From contig NZ_MUYE01000001.1 of NCBI RefSeq assembly GCF_002022445.1, forward strand, positions 1,495,501-1,559,500: 64,000 nucleotides of DNA, read 5' to 3'. The position numbers and the translations under genes were made by a program. This document shows, one piece after another, positions 1 to 10,123 of the stretch (the first letter of the stretch is position 1; each line of letters begins with the position of its first letter). The notes beneath the pieces were generated by a model. It did no database searches, was not told where the DNA came from, and was given only the letters and a program-made list of their open reading frames with translations. The stretch comes from Bartonella sp. AR 15-3 (GTDB lineage: Bacteria; Pseudomonadota; Alphaproteobacteria; Rhizobiales; Rhizobiaceae).

Positions 1-417
1 TACTGTCATGCTTGCTCCTGAACGCATAGCCGCAACGAGCTGTTTTTCCATTCCTGATGACATTAACCAAGCAGATGAATCCTTTGTAAAAAAGTCAAAA
101 TTCTTATCTCCAATAGTGACAGTAACTTTTGATCCCTCTTTAAGGGTATAACCAGCCATAAACTGTGGTTCAAACGAAATAGGGGAATTAGAGCGTTTGG
201 TTACCAAAAAGAAATTATCGCCATGCTTAACGGTTGTTGGGAGCGCTTTTAAAGGAACTGATAATATATAACAAATCATATTTTCTGGTGATTTATAAGA
301 ATAAGCTCCCCAAGCTTCAAACTGCTGTAAACGGTTTGGTGTTTGTGCCCAAGTTGGACCAATAAGAGGCATGATTATAGTACATACAACAATAAAAATC
401 TTTTTCAACATCTTCAT
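1..417 (-). CDS. IalB-family (invasion-associated locus B) secreted protein, 3' end outside the window
   Basis: This frame is open from an ATG at 417 (or a second ATG at 411) to the window edge, 139 codons with no stop. The product starts with a Lys-rich n-region, a hydrophobic core and a likely signal-peptidase site after residue 24 (PTWA, then QTPN). The mature part fits the IalB family pattern: a 'WGAY' segment, a Cys in 'MICYILS', a 'GYTLKEGSKVTV' strand, then 'AWLMSSGMEKQLVAAMRSG', which resembles the family's 'DGAWI...MVDAMRKGS' block. Family members are periplasmic or surface proteins; IalB of Bartonella is tied to erythrocyte invasion, but most paralogues are uncharacterised, so no symbol is given. 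The GAGCGAG stretch lies directly before the 417 ATG, so 411 is the better-spaced start. The C-terminus is not visible. Confidence 0.72.
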   Translation of the reverse strand, partial: MKMLKKIFIVVCTIIMPLIGPTWAQTPNRLQQFEAWGAYSYKSPENMICYILSVPLKALPTTVKHGDNFFLVTKRSNSPISFEPQFMAGYTLKEGSKVTVTIGDKNFDFFTKDSSAWLMSSGMEKQLVAAMRSGASMTV

Positions 418-1337
418 CTCGCTCACTTTTTTATTTTTTTAAATTTCTTTACATTAGCAAATGTTTAGTAAAGGCTAGTGTAATATATAAGGTAATTTTT
501 TCAATTGTTCATAAAAGAAAATATTATTCTAGTTAAAATAAGTCTTTCGTTCAATTGTGACCTTTTAGTTATTACTAAAACATGAATTTTTTATTCAATA
601 GCTAGTTTTTTTTAACATTAAGACTTTTGTATCTGTTATAAAATCATCAATCAGAATGACACAAAATAAAATAGGGAAGAAGAATATTCACAAAAATAAC
701 TTTTTTCTCCATAAAGCTACTTTGATTGAAGGATAATTTGTAACAATACAACTTTTTTAACTAACATTTGTAAATTTTTTCCAATTTTCCTTAAATATTG
801 AAATAGTTATGTTCGTTGCAATTAATTTATTTGGATCTATGGTTTATTTTCTTTTTAAACGTCTACATACTTACTTAAGCAATAATAATTTTAAAAATTT
901 TTAATATTTACATACATATTTATTTTTACTTTATAAAAGATAAAAAATAATCACTACAATAATCATTTTAAAAGTTAATCTAAGTAGAAATTGAAAAAAC
1001 AAAGAAACATTAACCGTTATAATTACATCAACAATAACAGTTATTATTTGATGCATTTATCAGTTTTTTCAACTTTAATAATAATTCATCATCTTTTAAA
1101 TGATTTTCTTTTTCTTAAATTGTATTAATAAAGTTGATACATAGTAAGCTAAAACAACATTAGTATTTTAAGGCTCATATTTTTTAAAAAATATAAGCTC
1201 ATAATCTTATTTACCATTTATTATATATCGTGATCAATAATACAATAAACAATTTGATACATAGAACACTTAACATAATTATTGTGAAGAATTTTAATAG
1301 CTTAAGCTTACAATTCTAAAAAGCTGTTTTTTTATGA
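418..1337. other. AT-rich gene-free spacer
   Basis: About 920 bases between the IalB-family gene and the trxA terminator. Extremely AT-rich, with stops in all frames; I see no convincing ORF, tRNA or repeat. It should hold the promoter of the IalB-family gene near its left end. Long non-coding AT-rich spacers are common in Bartonella genomes undergoing reduction. Confidence 0.6.
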
Positions 1338-1360
1338 AAAGGAGCGACTTGAGCTCCTTT
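1338..1360 (-). terminator. Probable rho-independent terminator of trxA
   Basis: Perfect 8-bp inverted repeat AAAGGAGC / GCTCCTTT with a 7-base loop, starting 28 bases past the trxA stop codon. Read on the minus strand the stem ends in a short T run (CTCCTTTT), followed by CATAAAAAAA. The U tract is short, so termination strength is uncertain. Confidence 0.65.
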
Positions 1361-1387
1361 ATTGTAGAAAAAGAGTCACGAAGGAAT

Positions 1388-1711
1388 TTAATTAAGGTTA
1401 TTTTTAATCCATTCAACAAGATGTCCTTTAGAAGCAGCGCCAACTTTATTGGATGATACCTTTCCATTTTTAAACATCAATAAAGTAGGAATCGATCGTA
1501 TTCCATATTGGGTAGCCAATTCTGGATTTTCATCAATGTTAATTTTAGCAACTTTAATTTGACTTTGCATTTCTGTTGCAATTTCATCAAGGATTGGTGC
1601 AATGCTTTTACAAGGACCACACCATTCTGCCCAAAAATCAACAACGATAGGAAGAGGAGAAGTGAGAATTTCACTTTCAAAGTTGCTACTATCAATTTTT
1701 ATACATGTCAT
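1388..1711 (-). CDS. trxA: Thioredoxin
   Basis: A 107-residue cytosolic dithiol oxidoreductase that reduces protein disulfides using electrons from thioredoxin reductase. The active-site motif WCGPC lies in '[15 protein letters not shown]' (Cys about residues 31 and 34). The cis-Pro loop '[14 protein letters not shown]' and the full thioredoxin fold length are present. An AAAGGA ribosome binding site precedes the ATG by about 8 bases. It lies 105 bases after addA on the same strand and is followed by a hairpin, so it probably ends this transcription unit. The addA-trxA order is usual in Rhizobiales. Confidence 0.96.
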   Translation of the reverse strand: MTCIKIDSSNFESEILTSPLPIVVDFWAEWCGPCKSIAPILDEIATEMQSQIKVAKINIDENPELATQYGIRSIPTLLMFKNGKVSSNKVGAASKGHLVEWIKNNLN

Positions 1712-1816
1712 TGATTTATCCTTTACTACTTTTATACATGAGTATGATTTATTTATGTAAATTATTGCAAAAATAAATTATACTAGATTTTTTAGAAAAA
1801 ATTTTCCCTTTTATTT

Positions 1817-4800
1817 TTATAAAATGATTTCATCAAGGAGTAGGTCAAGTTTCTCAGGAATCAGTTTAAAAATTTTGGCTTTTTTAATATAAATGAGAAG
1901 AGCCTGCATATTTTTATTAGGATAAATAGCTTGCAACAATTTTTGATAAAGAGCCATTTGTAATAAATGGCGTTGCGCAATATCTGTATCATTTTTGGGT
2001 GGAAGACCAGTTTTGAAATCAGCAAAAAAAACACTATTATGGGTGATACATAAGCGGTCAATTTGACCAGAAACCATTTGTTCTTTACCATTAATTTTTA
2101 CGATACCTATGAGCGCAACTTCAGCGTGTGAAAGGCTAGAAAAAAGTGGTATAAGTTGCGGATTATCTAAGATTGTCCAAATATGATGAAGAGCATTTTC
2201 TCTTTGGCTTTTATGCCAATGAGAAGCTTTGGTATTTAAATAAAATTGCGCATAATCGTGGCGTTTTATAGGGGGGAGATCAGGCAGATGTTGCAGTAAT
2301 TGGTGAATAAAATTACCATATTCAATAGAAAAAGTTCTTTTGGTATTTTTTTCTCCTAAAACAGGTGAGAGGCTAAAGTGTTTATTATTGGAAAATTTAG
2401 TCTTGGTATCAATGATATCCGCAACAGAAGGTCTTAAAGGTTTTGATAAGGTTGATTCTGTAGGCATTTTATCATGAAAAAAAGCAGGTAAAGGTGGAAA
2501 AGCTTGGTGAGTTTCACAAGGCATTTCTTTATACGTTGGTGTTGAACAGGAGGAGGTGATACAATAACGCCAAGCTGCAATATCTTCTGCAGGACCTTTT
2601 ATAGGAACTGCATGAGGTTTAAGGGCTTTCTTCACTAATTGTAGCCATGTGTTTGGGGTTTCTTTCTGATTAGAATAACCACAAATAATGAGTCGATCTT
2701 CAGCACGCGTCATCCCGACATAGAGAAGACGTTTATATTCTTCTTCGGCACGTTCTTTTAAACGTGAGAGCAACTTGTCAAAATGCTTTGTGTGGTGTTG
2801 TGCATTTGGACGCCAGATGAAAGCTTGTTTATCTCCTAAAGAAAATTTAAGAAAGTATGGTGCGTATTGTGGATGCCATATTGCACTTCCTGGATCAACC
2901 AGAAAAACAACAGCTCCTTCAAGTCCTTTGGCAGCGTGAACTGTCATAATTCTTACTTCTTCACAGTTTTGATCAAGTTCACGTTTGATTTCTGGCTCAT
3001 TTATACTCAATATTTCTAAAAAAGCTTGTAATCCTGGTAGTCCAGTTTTTTGAATAGCGAGCGTGTGATCCATAAAAGCATCAAGCACTTCATTTGCTTC
3101 AGTTCCTAAACGGGCAAGGATTTTCTGTCGTCCTTTATCGTTGTTGAGAATATAGCTATAAAATTCAAAAACAGGCATTTTATCAACTAAAGAGCGATAT
3201 GTGTTTAGACGATCAAAAATAGTTTTAAAAGAGGTATGTGATGAAGCATGAGTCCAAAGGCTTTCCCAAAGAGATCCCGTTCGTTGAGCGGCAAGCTGAT
3301 AAAGTTCGTTTTCGCTAAGAGCAAAAAGTGGACTTTTTAAAACACAGGCAAGAGAAAGATCATCTTGTGGTTGCAAAACAAAACGCGCAAGTGCCATTAA
3401 ATCACGTACACTAATATGGGCAGTTAGTTGTAAACGATCAGCACCAGCTACAGGAACATGACGTAGTTTGAGTGCACGAGAAAGGGCAGGAACAAATTGG
3501 TCACGTTTACGCACCAAAACCATAATATCACCGGCACGCAATAAACGTTTTTTTGCTGAGAGAATTTCACCATTTTTTAACCAATTGGCAATTGTTTCAG
3601 CAATTTTTTCTGCTAAACGTATTTGAGGTGTATTTAGATGATCAACAGTTGAGAGCCAGTCATCAGGAAGTTCATTTGTTTTTTGAGAAATGGCGTCCCA
3701 TATAATGACATCACCTGGACTATGAGTACGGATAGGTTCATGCACTGTCTTTACATGTTCTGCTGAAAGCCCTTTATAATTTTCGGGTATTTCAAACACA
3801 AGATCAACACTTTTAAGGATATCAGCTGTAGAGCGAAAAGAATAATTGAGTTGTATCTTTTCAAATTTTTGTTCAATTTGTTGAGCTTTCTTTTGAAACA
3901 TTCGGCCATTTTCAGCAAAATTTTCTGGTACAGCTCCTTGAAAAGAATAGATAGATTGTTTTTCATCACCAACAGCAAAAACAGTTCGTGTATTTGTGCG
4001 TTGACTGTGACCTGTAAAAAATTCTTGCGCTAAAAGTTGAATAATTTGCCATTGCTTAGGATTGGTATCTTGTGCTTCATCAAGCAAAATATGATCAATT
4101 CCACGGTCGAGTTTATACTGTACCCATTGGCTTGCATCTTTGTGCTGTAATAAATTGAGTGTACGTTCAATAAGGTCGTCAAAGTCTAAAAAGCTATTGG
4201 CTTTTTTTAAATCAGCATAGATTTTGAGATAAATATCACAAAGCTGAAAAACAGCCATATTAAGTGTAATAAGTTTTACACATTGATATTTCTCTAAAAG
4301 GATAAGAAGTTGATTTTGTTTGTTTTCAATTTCCTTTTCAACAAAAGGCCAGATTTCGTCTGATTTTTTAGAGAATAAGCGTGAAAAATTACGTGGTTTT
4401 CCTGTTTTTTCAAAATAAATATTTGAAACAAGATTGATGATATTTTCTTCATCAGATGCTGTTGCTAACTGTACAAATTTCTCAATTATGTGTTTGTTTT
4501 TTGAGGTATTATAGGTTTGATAATGTTTGATTGCATAAGAAGGGAGTGCAGCAGTTTGTTGGATTTTGTCTAGCAGTTGTTGGTTTGTTTCGTCGGGTGC
4601 TAAATTAAAAAATGCACGAAATTTCTCTTTTCCACTTTCAGAAAAGATAAAAGGAAAAAAATCAGATAATTCATGCTGTTTTTGGGCAGCCTCATAGAGC
4701 AATTGATAAAGTGTATTTTCACTGATGATTTTAAACAATTTTTTTAATACTAATTGCGCATCACGATGGGTTAAAAGTTTGCGACGAGCTTGTTGTAATA

Positions 4801-5272
4801 ATTTTTTTCGGTTTATATCATCTAACAGTTCAAAATGGCCAGCAATGTTAGCTTCTAGTGGAAATTGATGTAATAAAGATTCACAAAATGCATGAAAAGT
4901 TTGAATTTTTAAGCCACCTGGTGTTTCAAGAGCACGGGCAAATAATTGACGTGCATTGGCAAGTTTTTGTGCATTAGCAGGTTTATCTTCGAGATTCGAT
5001 AAGATTGTTTGAAGCTGTTTATCATCAAACTCATTCCAACTGGAAAGTGTACAAAAAATACGCGATTGCATAACAGAAGCGGCTGCGTTGGTATAGGTAA
5101 GACATAAAATACGCGCTGGAGGTGTTCCATTTAAAAGTAAGCGGATGACACGTTCGGTTAAAACATGTGTTTTTCCGGATCCTGCATTAGCAGAAACCCA
5201 TACACTTGTTGTTGGATGGGTAGCTTTTGCTTGTGTATCAAGAGCTGTTTGAGGAATAGAAAAAATAGTCAT
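1817..5272 (-). CDS. addA: AddA helicase-nuclease subunit of the AddAB double-strand-break repair complex
   Basis: 1151 residues, the usual length for alphaproteobacterial AddA. It is an SF1 (UvrD-like) helicase with a C-terminal RecB-type nuclease; with AddB it resects DNA ends for RecA loading. Visible motifs in order: Walker A 'SANAGSGKTH' (about 27-36), motif Ia 'CLTYTNAAA', Walker B 'LLDEAQDTNP' (about 395), motif III 'GDEKQSIYSFQG' (about 434), motif V 'IMTVHAAKGLEG' (about 776), motif VI 'LYVGMTRAEDR' (about 852), and the nuclease core 'GQIDRL...DFKTG...QMALYQ' (about 1070-1100). The start overlaps the addB stop by 4 bases, implying translational coupling. Confidence 0.96.
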   Translation of the reverse strand: MTIFSIPQTALDTQAKATHPTTSVWVSANAGSGKTHVLTERVIRLLLNGTPPARILCLTYTNAAASVMQSRIFCTLSSWNEFDDKQLQTILSNLEDKPANAQKLANARQLFARALETPGGLKIQTFHAFCESLLHQFPLEANIAGHFELLDDINRKKLLQQARRKLLTHRDAQLVLKKLFKIISENTLYQLLYEAAQKQHELSDFFPFIFSESGKEKFRAFFNLAPDETNQQLLDKIQQTAALPSYAIKHYQTYNTSKNKHIIEKFVQLATASDEENIINLVSNIYFEKTGKPRNFSRLFSKKSDEIWPFVEKEIENKQNQLLILLEKYQCVKLITLNMAVFQLCDIYLKIYADLKKANSFLDFDDLIERTLNLLQHKDASQWVQYKLDRGIDHILLDEAQDTNPKQWQIIQLLAQEFFTGHSQRTNTRTVFAVGDEKQSIYSFQGAVPENFAENGRMFQKKAQQIEQKFEKIQLNYSFRSTADILKSVDLVFEIPENYKGLSAEHVKTVHEPIRTHSPGDVIIWDAISQKTNELPDDWLSTVDHLNTPQIRLAEKIAETIANWLKNGEILSAKKRLLRAGDIMVLVRKRDQFVPALSRALKLRHVPVAGADRLQLTAHISVRDLMALARFVLQPQDDLSLACVLKSPLFALSENELYQLAAQRTGSLWESLWTHASSHTSFKTIFDRLNTYRSLVDKMPVFEFYSYILNNDKGRQKILARLGTEANEVLDAFMDHTLAIQKTGLPGLQAFLEILSINEPEIKRELDQNCEEVRIMTVHAAKGLEGAVVFLVDPGSAIWHPQYAPYFLKFSLGDKQAFIWRPNAQHHTKHFDKLLSRLKERAEEEYKRLLYVGMTRAEDRLIICGYSNQKETPNTWLQLVKKALKPHAVPIKGPAEDIAAWRYCITSSCSTPTYKEMPCETHQAFPPLPAFFHDKMPTESTLSKPLRPSVADIIDTKTKFSNNKHFSLSPVLGEKNTKRTFSIEYGNFIHQLLQHLPDLPPIKRHDYAQFYLNTKASHWHKSQRENALHHIWTILDNPQLIPLFSSLSHAEVALIGIVKINGKEQMVSGQIDRLCITHNSVFFADFKTGLPPKNDTDIAQRHLLQMALYQKLLQAIYPNKNMQALLIYIKKAKIFKLIPEKLDLLLDEIIL

Positions 5273-8200
5273 GCTTGATCTGCTTTATCGAAACCGATAG
5301 ACCATTCCAACAATCGCGCTAAATGGTCATAGTCACCTTCATAAGATTTTTTTAAAGGAACTGCATGTGAAAGATAGCCTTGTTGTGGATTCTGATAATA
5401 ATTAATCAGTGAGATAAGGTACTTCCATGCTTTTTTACCAAGAGAGATTGCATTTTCTTGGTCTTTTGTCTTTTTATTTATAACGGTTATGGGTTTAATT
5501 TCCCCTTTTCTTTTTAAGGGAATATAAAGTAAATTTGAGGGAATGAGACCTTTAAAGTCTATAAAAGCTCCTTGCATTAATAAAGCTGTTTCTAATGCTA
5601 ATTGTGGAGAAAATAAGTTAATAACCTGTGTTGCTGAAGGGGGAATACTGGTTTTAAAATCAATAATTTCAACTGTTTTATCTGGCAAAATATCAAGACG
5701 ATCAGCGCGTCCTGAAAGAGTTACTCCTGTTTCTCCTATAAGCGTGTTTTGGGCAATGACTTCAGCATATCGCTTTCGTGGTCCAAGGCTTTTTTCCCAT
5801 TGAATCAGAAAAGGAGCAAAATTTTCAAAATTCGGCCACCAAACTGCTTCAATATCAGGAGGTAAATTTAATTTATCAAATTCTTTACGTCCAATAGTGA
5901 GCAATATATCGAGCATATCAGTAGCGTTGTGATTTTTTATTTGTGTGCAAAAAGCAGCTAGAATGGTATGATAAAGTGTTCCGCGTTCAGCAGAGCAAGG
6001 ATCATGAATGAGTGCTTTAAGTGGTTTGAGTCGCAAGATTTTTTTTGCATAAATGGCATAAGGATCATGCCGTAATGTTTCTATTTCAGTGATTGAAAAA
6101 TGGCGTGGGCGTATATCGAGTGGTGGTACAGGGCAAGGTCGTTCTGCAGGGGTGATGCTGTTTGTATTATCCAGCATTTTTGCCCAATGCAGTAATAGTT
6201 CTCCTCGTGTACAGATTTGCTTCCAAACTTGTTTCCCTACAACTGTTTCTAAACGTTGTAACCAACGTGAGGGAACAGAGGGAGTATGATTAACACGTGT
6301 GGCTCGACTCATAATCACTTTATCCATTCCCATAGCCCATTGGAAATCGTGGGCAGAAAGGCCAATACGTTGTTCTGGTGGTTCAAGAGTTAAAGTTATT
6401 TTCATTGGCCGTGATAAGAAAGCATCGTTGTGGGTTTTTATCGGCCATGATCCCTCATTCAAACTACCGATAACTACTGTATTAACGGTTTGTAATCGTG
6501 ATTCTAAAGTTCCCCAGATGAACAAACGCGGATGTCCTCCAGGAGAAGGACTCACAGAACGGGTGGCCATAAGAGCTGAAAACAGAGCGGGCCATTCGTG
6601 AAGACAAAATTTTAATCCTGATTGATCACTAACCAATTCACGCAAAAAAGTTACTAAGGCTTTTCCTGCTTCATTTTGATAAAGATGTGCGAGAGAATTA
6701 TCAACATCACGACCAAAATTTTCAAAAACTTCAACAGTTGCTATAGCAGCTTCATTGATGGTGCATTCTCTCTCTTGTTTTATTAAGGATACTAAAGGTT
6801 CAACTGCTTTGACTAAAAGATGACAAAGAAAATCTGCTTCTTCAATCTTTTGTAAATCAGAGATACAATTATTAGAAATTTCATGAGAATGTGTTTGCTT
6901 CCATGTTCTAAAAAATTGATCACATTCACAAAGATTAATACGACAAGCATTCCCTCGAAGAACAAGTAATTCAAAATTTTCAGCCATCTCACGCAAATAA
7001 TTACGATTATATTCTAATGTTGTGAGTGGATGTTTAAGAAGAGAAAGAAAAGCAATGGGATCACCAGGTTTAAAAATGTTTTCTAAAAGAAGTCGTAATA
7101 GAGTTGAAGGTAAAGTTTGTGCAAGTGGTATTTCACCTGAATCGTTGGCTTCAATTCCGAATCTTTGTAATTCAGCTGCTACACGACGTGCTAAATTGCG
7201 GTCATTTGTAATAAGTGCTGCAGTTTTTTTAGGGTCCTCAATGGCATTGCGTAAAGCAATAGAAATAGCTAAAGCTTCTTCGCGCTCATTGGGAGCTTCA
7301 ATCAATGACCAATCTGCGCAAATATTTTCATAATCATCACGTATGATTTTGGCCCATAAATCTGTCGTAGAGGCTGGTCGTAATGCTTCCGATAAAAGAG
7401 CAGCACGTTGGGTTTTTATAGTGTTTTGCTGACCAATTTCGCGGACATGAATGCGTTGGCACTCCATGAGAGATAAAAGTTTTTTTAAATGATATTGAGG
7501 ATGGCTAAAAGCAGCAATATGGTGAGAAGGATCAAAGATTGTTTTTTCTTTATTAAGCGCACCTAAGGCGTTCCATTGTGTTTCATCCATTTGAAGATCA
7601 AGGCCTGGAAGAATCACAGCTCCTTTTGGTAAGCAGGCAATTACCTTTAAAAGATTTGCAATTGTAGGAATGGAGCTTGTTACACCAGCAGCAATAATAG
7701 TTTTATGAGGTTGTGTGCGGTATAAAATATCTGTATGTATTTTAAATGCTTGATTACGCCATTCAACAGGGTTGCATTGTTGTCTTTCTTTTAAAATTTG
7801 TGGCCAGCTTTGTGTCACAATAGTGAGAAAATCTAGGGTTATTTGCCACCATTCGGCAACCATATCGGGTACAATTTCTTTAAGTCTTAACCAATCCACG
7901 TCTTCTGTTTCGACTTCATCCATCAAGCGTGCTAAATCTTGGGCAAGCCAGACTGCATCAGCAGTAGTGGCAGGTATAAAAATATCTTCTGTGCCAAACA
8001 TAGACCGTAGATGAGTTGGCAAGTTTTCACGCCAAAGGCGGATGAGACGTGCTAAAAGAAGGAGACGTTCACTCTCTCCAATAGGGGAAGTATTGACCAG
8101 AGTATTTGTATTATTTTCAGTAAAAAAATAACTTTCTTCATTTATATCCCCTAAAGGGCATATAGTAGGCAAAAAACTAGATTGCGTATGGCTTTTTTCA

Positions 8201-8391
8201 AAAAAAGCTGTACGTAAAGCGCGAGCGGCGCGACGTGTTGGTACATAAATAAGAGTGTCAGTAAGAGCTATTTGGATATTCCCGTTTGGTGCAAAGTTAT
8301 CAATAAGAGTTCCAGAAAGGAGTGCATCAACAAAATGAGGCAGAAAAGGGGTTCCGGGAGAAATAGAAAATACACGGGGTTTATGAGTCAT
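5269..8391 (-). CDS. addB: AddB subunit of the AddAB double-strand-break repair complex
   Basis: 1040 residues. AddB is the partner of AddA: a helicase-like scaffold with its own C-terminal nuclease. The N-terminus 'ISPGTPFLPHFVDALLSG' and 'YVPTRRAARALRTAF' are typical of alphaproteobacterial AddB, and no intact Walker A is visible, as expected in this lineage. A central 'VIGSLNEGSWP' block and the nuclease motif 'SGRADRLDI...EIIDFKTS...QLALETALL' (about 895-930) are present. It directly precedes addA with an ATGA overlap. The 179 bases upstream hold no gene, although related Rhizobiales usually carry a nucleotidyltransferase gene there. Confidence 0.95.
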   Translation of the reverse strand: MTHKPRVFSISPGTPFLPHFVDALLSGTLIDNFAPNGNIQIALTDTLIYVPTRRAARALRTAFFEKSHTQSSFLPTICPLGDINEESYFFTENNTNTLVNTSPIGESERLLLLARLIRLWRENLPTHLRSMFGTEDIFIPATTADAVWLAQDLARLMDEVETEDVDWLRLKEIVPDMVAEWWQITLDFLTIVTQSWPQILKERQQCNPVEWRNQAFKIHTDILYRTQPHKTIIAAGVTSSIPTIANLLKVIACLPKGAVILPGLDLQMDETQWNALGALNKEKTIFDPSHHIAAFSHPQYHLKKLLSLMECQRIHVREIGQQNTIKTQRAALLSEALRPASTTDLWAKIIRDDYENICADWSLIEAPNEREEALAISIALRNAIEDPKKTAALITNDRNLARRVAAELQRFGIEANDSGEIPLAQTLPSTLLRLLLENIFKPGDPIAFLSLLKHPLTTLEYNRNYLREMAENFELLVLRGNACRINLCECDQFFRTWKQTHSHEISNNCISDLQKIEEADFLCHLLVKAVEPLVSLIKQERECTINEAAIATVEVFENFGRDVDNSLAHLYQNEAGKALVTFLRELVSDQSGLKFCLHEWPALFSALMATRSVSPSPGGHPRLFIWGTLESRLQTVNTVVIGSLNEGSWPIKTHNDAFLSRPMKITLTLEPPEQRIGLSAHDFQWAMGMDKVIMSRATRVNHTPSVPSRWLQRLETVVGKQVWKQICTRGELLLHWAKMLDNTNSITPAERPCPVPPLDIRPRHFSITEIETLRHDPYAIYAKKILRLKPLKALIHDPCSAERGTLYHTILAAFCTQIKNHNATDMLDILLTIGRKEFDKLNLPPDIEAVWWPNFENFAPFLIQWEKSLGPRKRYAEVIAQNTLIGETGVTLSGRADRLDILPDKTVEIIDFKTSIPPSATQVINLFSPQLALETALLMQGAFIDFKGLIPSNLLYIPLKRKGEIKPITVINKKTKDQENAISLGKKAWKYLISLINYYQNPQQGYLSHAVPLKKSYEGDYDHLARLLEWSIGFDKADQA

Positions 8392-8570
8392 TTTGCTTCA
8401 TTTTGTGCATAATTTACTGTATTGATTATTTTCCACTGTATATCAATTTTTATTCAAGAGGAAACCAAAAAGTCCTGTTTATTTATTTTTGTCAAAAGTT
8501 GAGCGGAAGTGAATATAAAAAAATGCATGCATAATTACCTAGAGGATGTTTTTTTGGGGGAATAAAATAG

Positions 8571-10091
8571 TTAGGTGTTTAAAATATCTCTGTTAAGCGC
8601 TTCATTTTCTGATAAAAGCCCCATTTCTTGATAAAGGCTTTTTAAAGGAGCAAGGATTGGATGTGAAAGATTACGAATGAGATAACTTTGAAGATGGGAT
8701 AGATGTTTAAGATAAAATGATTTCCCATCTCGTTGGTGAAGTCGTACAAAAATTCCTAAAATTTTCGAAACTCGCTGAGTCCCTGCAAGTACGTAAAGTT
8801 TGTGGAACTCATCTTCATCAAAGGGGCGGACTGTTTGATTGCGTGCACTGCAATAGGTGTTAAAAATTTTATCTTCAAGTTCTGGTGGAATAAAAATACG
8901 TGCATCTTGTGCTAAAGAAACAAGATCATAGACTGTTGGTCCACTTACACCATCTTGAAAATCAATGAGACCAATGCGGTCAATACCCTTTTTATGTTGA
9001 CGCCAAAGAATATTCGGTGAGTGATAATCGCGCATAACAAAGGTATTTTCTCCTTGAGTTAAAAGATCGAGATAAGGTTGCCAACAGGTAAAAAAAGCTT
9101 TACGCTGTTCTATGTTTAAAGTTTTTTTCTGCTGAAAAGGAAGATACCAGTCCAGTAATAAAGAAAGTTCTGCTTGCATAGTTTGGCAATCATAAAAGGG
9201 GATCTGAAGCTGGAATGTTGCAAATTTTTTTTTAAAAGGCCATGGCTTTTGATGAAAAGTAGCGAGCAATTCACTACAAGCAATATAACGCTCTTCTATA
9301 GGATTACCTGATTGATCTACAATTCCTTCGCATCCTAAATCTTCTAAAATCAAAATACCATTTTCAAGATCTTGAGCAAAAATACGGGGAGCAGAGAAAC
9401 CATTATCTAAAATGATCTGACTAATACCTACAAATTGGCTGATATCTTTCGCAAGATGTGTTGTATCTGCATAGGAAGAATCTATGTTTTGCGCCATTTG
9501 CATGGTTGGTGCATTCATAAGGACTTCTTGATTCTTTCCATTATCTAACAGTTCATAAGAACGTGCTGAGGCATCACTAGCTAAAAAACGACGTTGAATA
9601 TGGCCGCGTCCATGTATTGTTAAAAAGGTACGAATTGCAAAAGATCGTTGCAAACGTTCAGTAGCATTTTCCGCAGAGGCAAGGGTGATATGACGTCCAC
9701 ATCCTTTGTGTTGTAAAGTGATAGCAAAAGTAACCGGTCCTAAAACCTCTACTCCTTTTTCTGGCCATTCAATGAGCAAAACATTTTCTTTACGTGATTC
9801 ATGAAGCCCTAATTCATAAATTTCTTCAATGCTTGAAATCCTATAAAAATCAACGTGAAGAACTTCAAATTGTGGAAGTTGGTAGCTTTGAACAAGAGTG
9901 AAAGTAGGACTTGGGATATCCATAGTACAATTATTGGCAAGTGCACGAATAAGTGCGCGTATAAGAGTCGATTTTCCTGCTCCAAGGTCACCTTGAAATG
10001 TAACAAGATCACCCGATTTTAAAGCAAGAGCTAAATCTTGTGCGAAAAGTATAGTTGCTTCTTCATTTTCAAGAAAAAAACTAAAATTCAT
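8571..10091 (-). CDS. tsaE: TsaE (tRNA t6A ATPase) fused to an aminoglycoside-phosphotransferase-type kinase domain
   Basis: 506 residues in two domains. Residues about 1-150 are TsaE, the ATPase of the TsaB-TsaD-TsaE complex that makes N6-threonylcarbamoyladenosine at A37 of ANN-decoding tRNAs: Walker A 'GDLGAGKSTLIR', 'PSPTFTLVQSY', 'HVDFYRI', 'LLIEWPEKG'. Residues about 165-490 are an APH/choline-kinase fold with catalytic loop 'MRDYHSPNILW' (about 352) and metal-binding 'LIDFQDG' (about 374). That domain resembles AmgK-type sugar kinases (N-acetylmuramate/N-acetylglucosamine kinase), but the substrate is inferred. The fusion is known in Rhizobiales. It follows divL by 32 bases on the same strand. 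Plain TsaE is about 150 residues, so the length itself shows the fusion. Confidence 0.9.
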   Translation of the reverse strand: MNFSFFLENEEATILFAQDLALALKSGDLVTFQGDLGAGKSTLIRALIRALANNCTMDIPSPTFTLVQSYQLPQFEVLHVDFYRISSIEEIYELGLHESRKENVLLIEWPEKGVEVLGPVTFAITLQHKGCGRHITLASAENATERLQRSFAIRTFLTIHGRGHIQRRFLASDASARSYELLDNGKNQEVLMNAPTMQMAQNIDSSYADTTHLAKDISQFVGISQIILDNGFSAPRIFAQDLENGILILEDLGCEGIVDQSGNPIEERYIACSELLATFHQKPWPFKKKFATFQLQIPFYDCQTMQAELSLLLDWYLPFQQKKTLNIEQRKAFFTCWQPYLDLLTQGENTFVMRDYHSPNILWRQHKKGIDRIGLIDFQDGVSGPTVYDLVSLAQDARIFIPPELEDKIFNTYCSARNQTVRPFDEDEFHKLYVLAGTQRVSKILGIFVRLHQRDGKSFYLKHLSHLQSYLIRNLSHPILAPLKSLYQEMGLLSENEALNRDILNT

Positions 10092-10123
10092 TCAAATTTC
10101 CATAAAAACAACAAAAAACAAGA

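Noticed and set aside
5543..8014. Open frames on the plus strand opposite addB
   Set aside because: They mirror the codon structure of addB, lack domains, and the minus-strand gene is certain.
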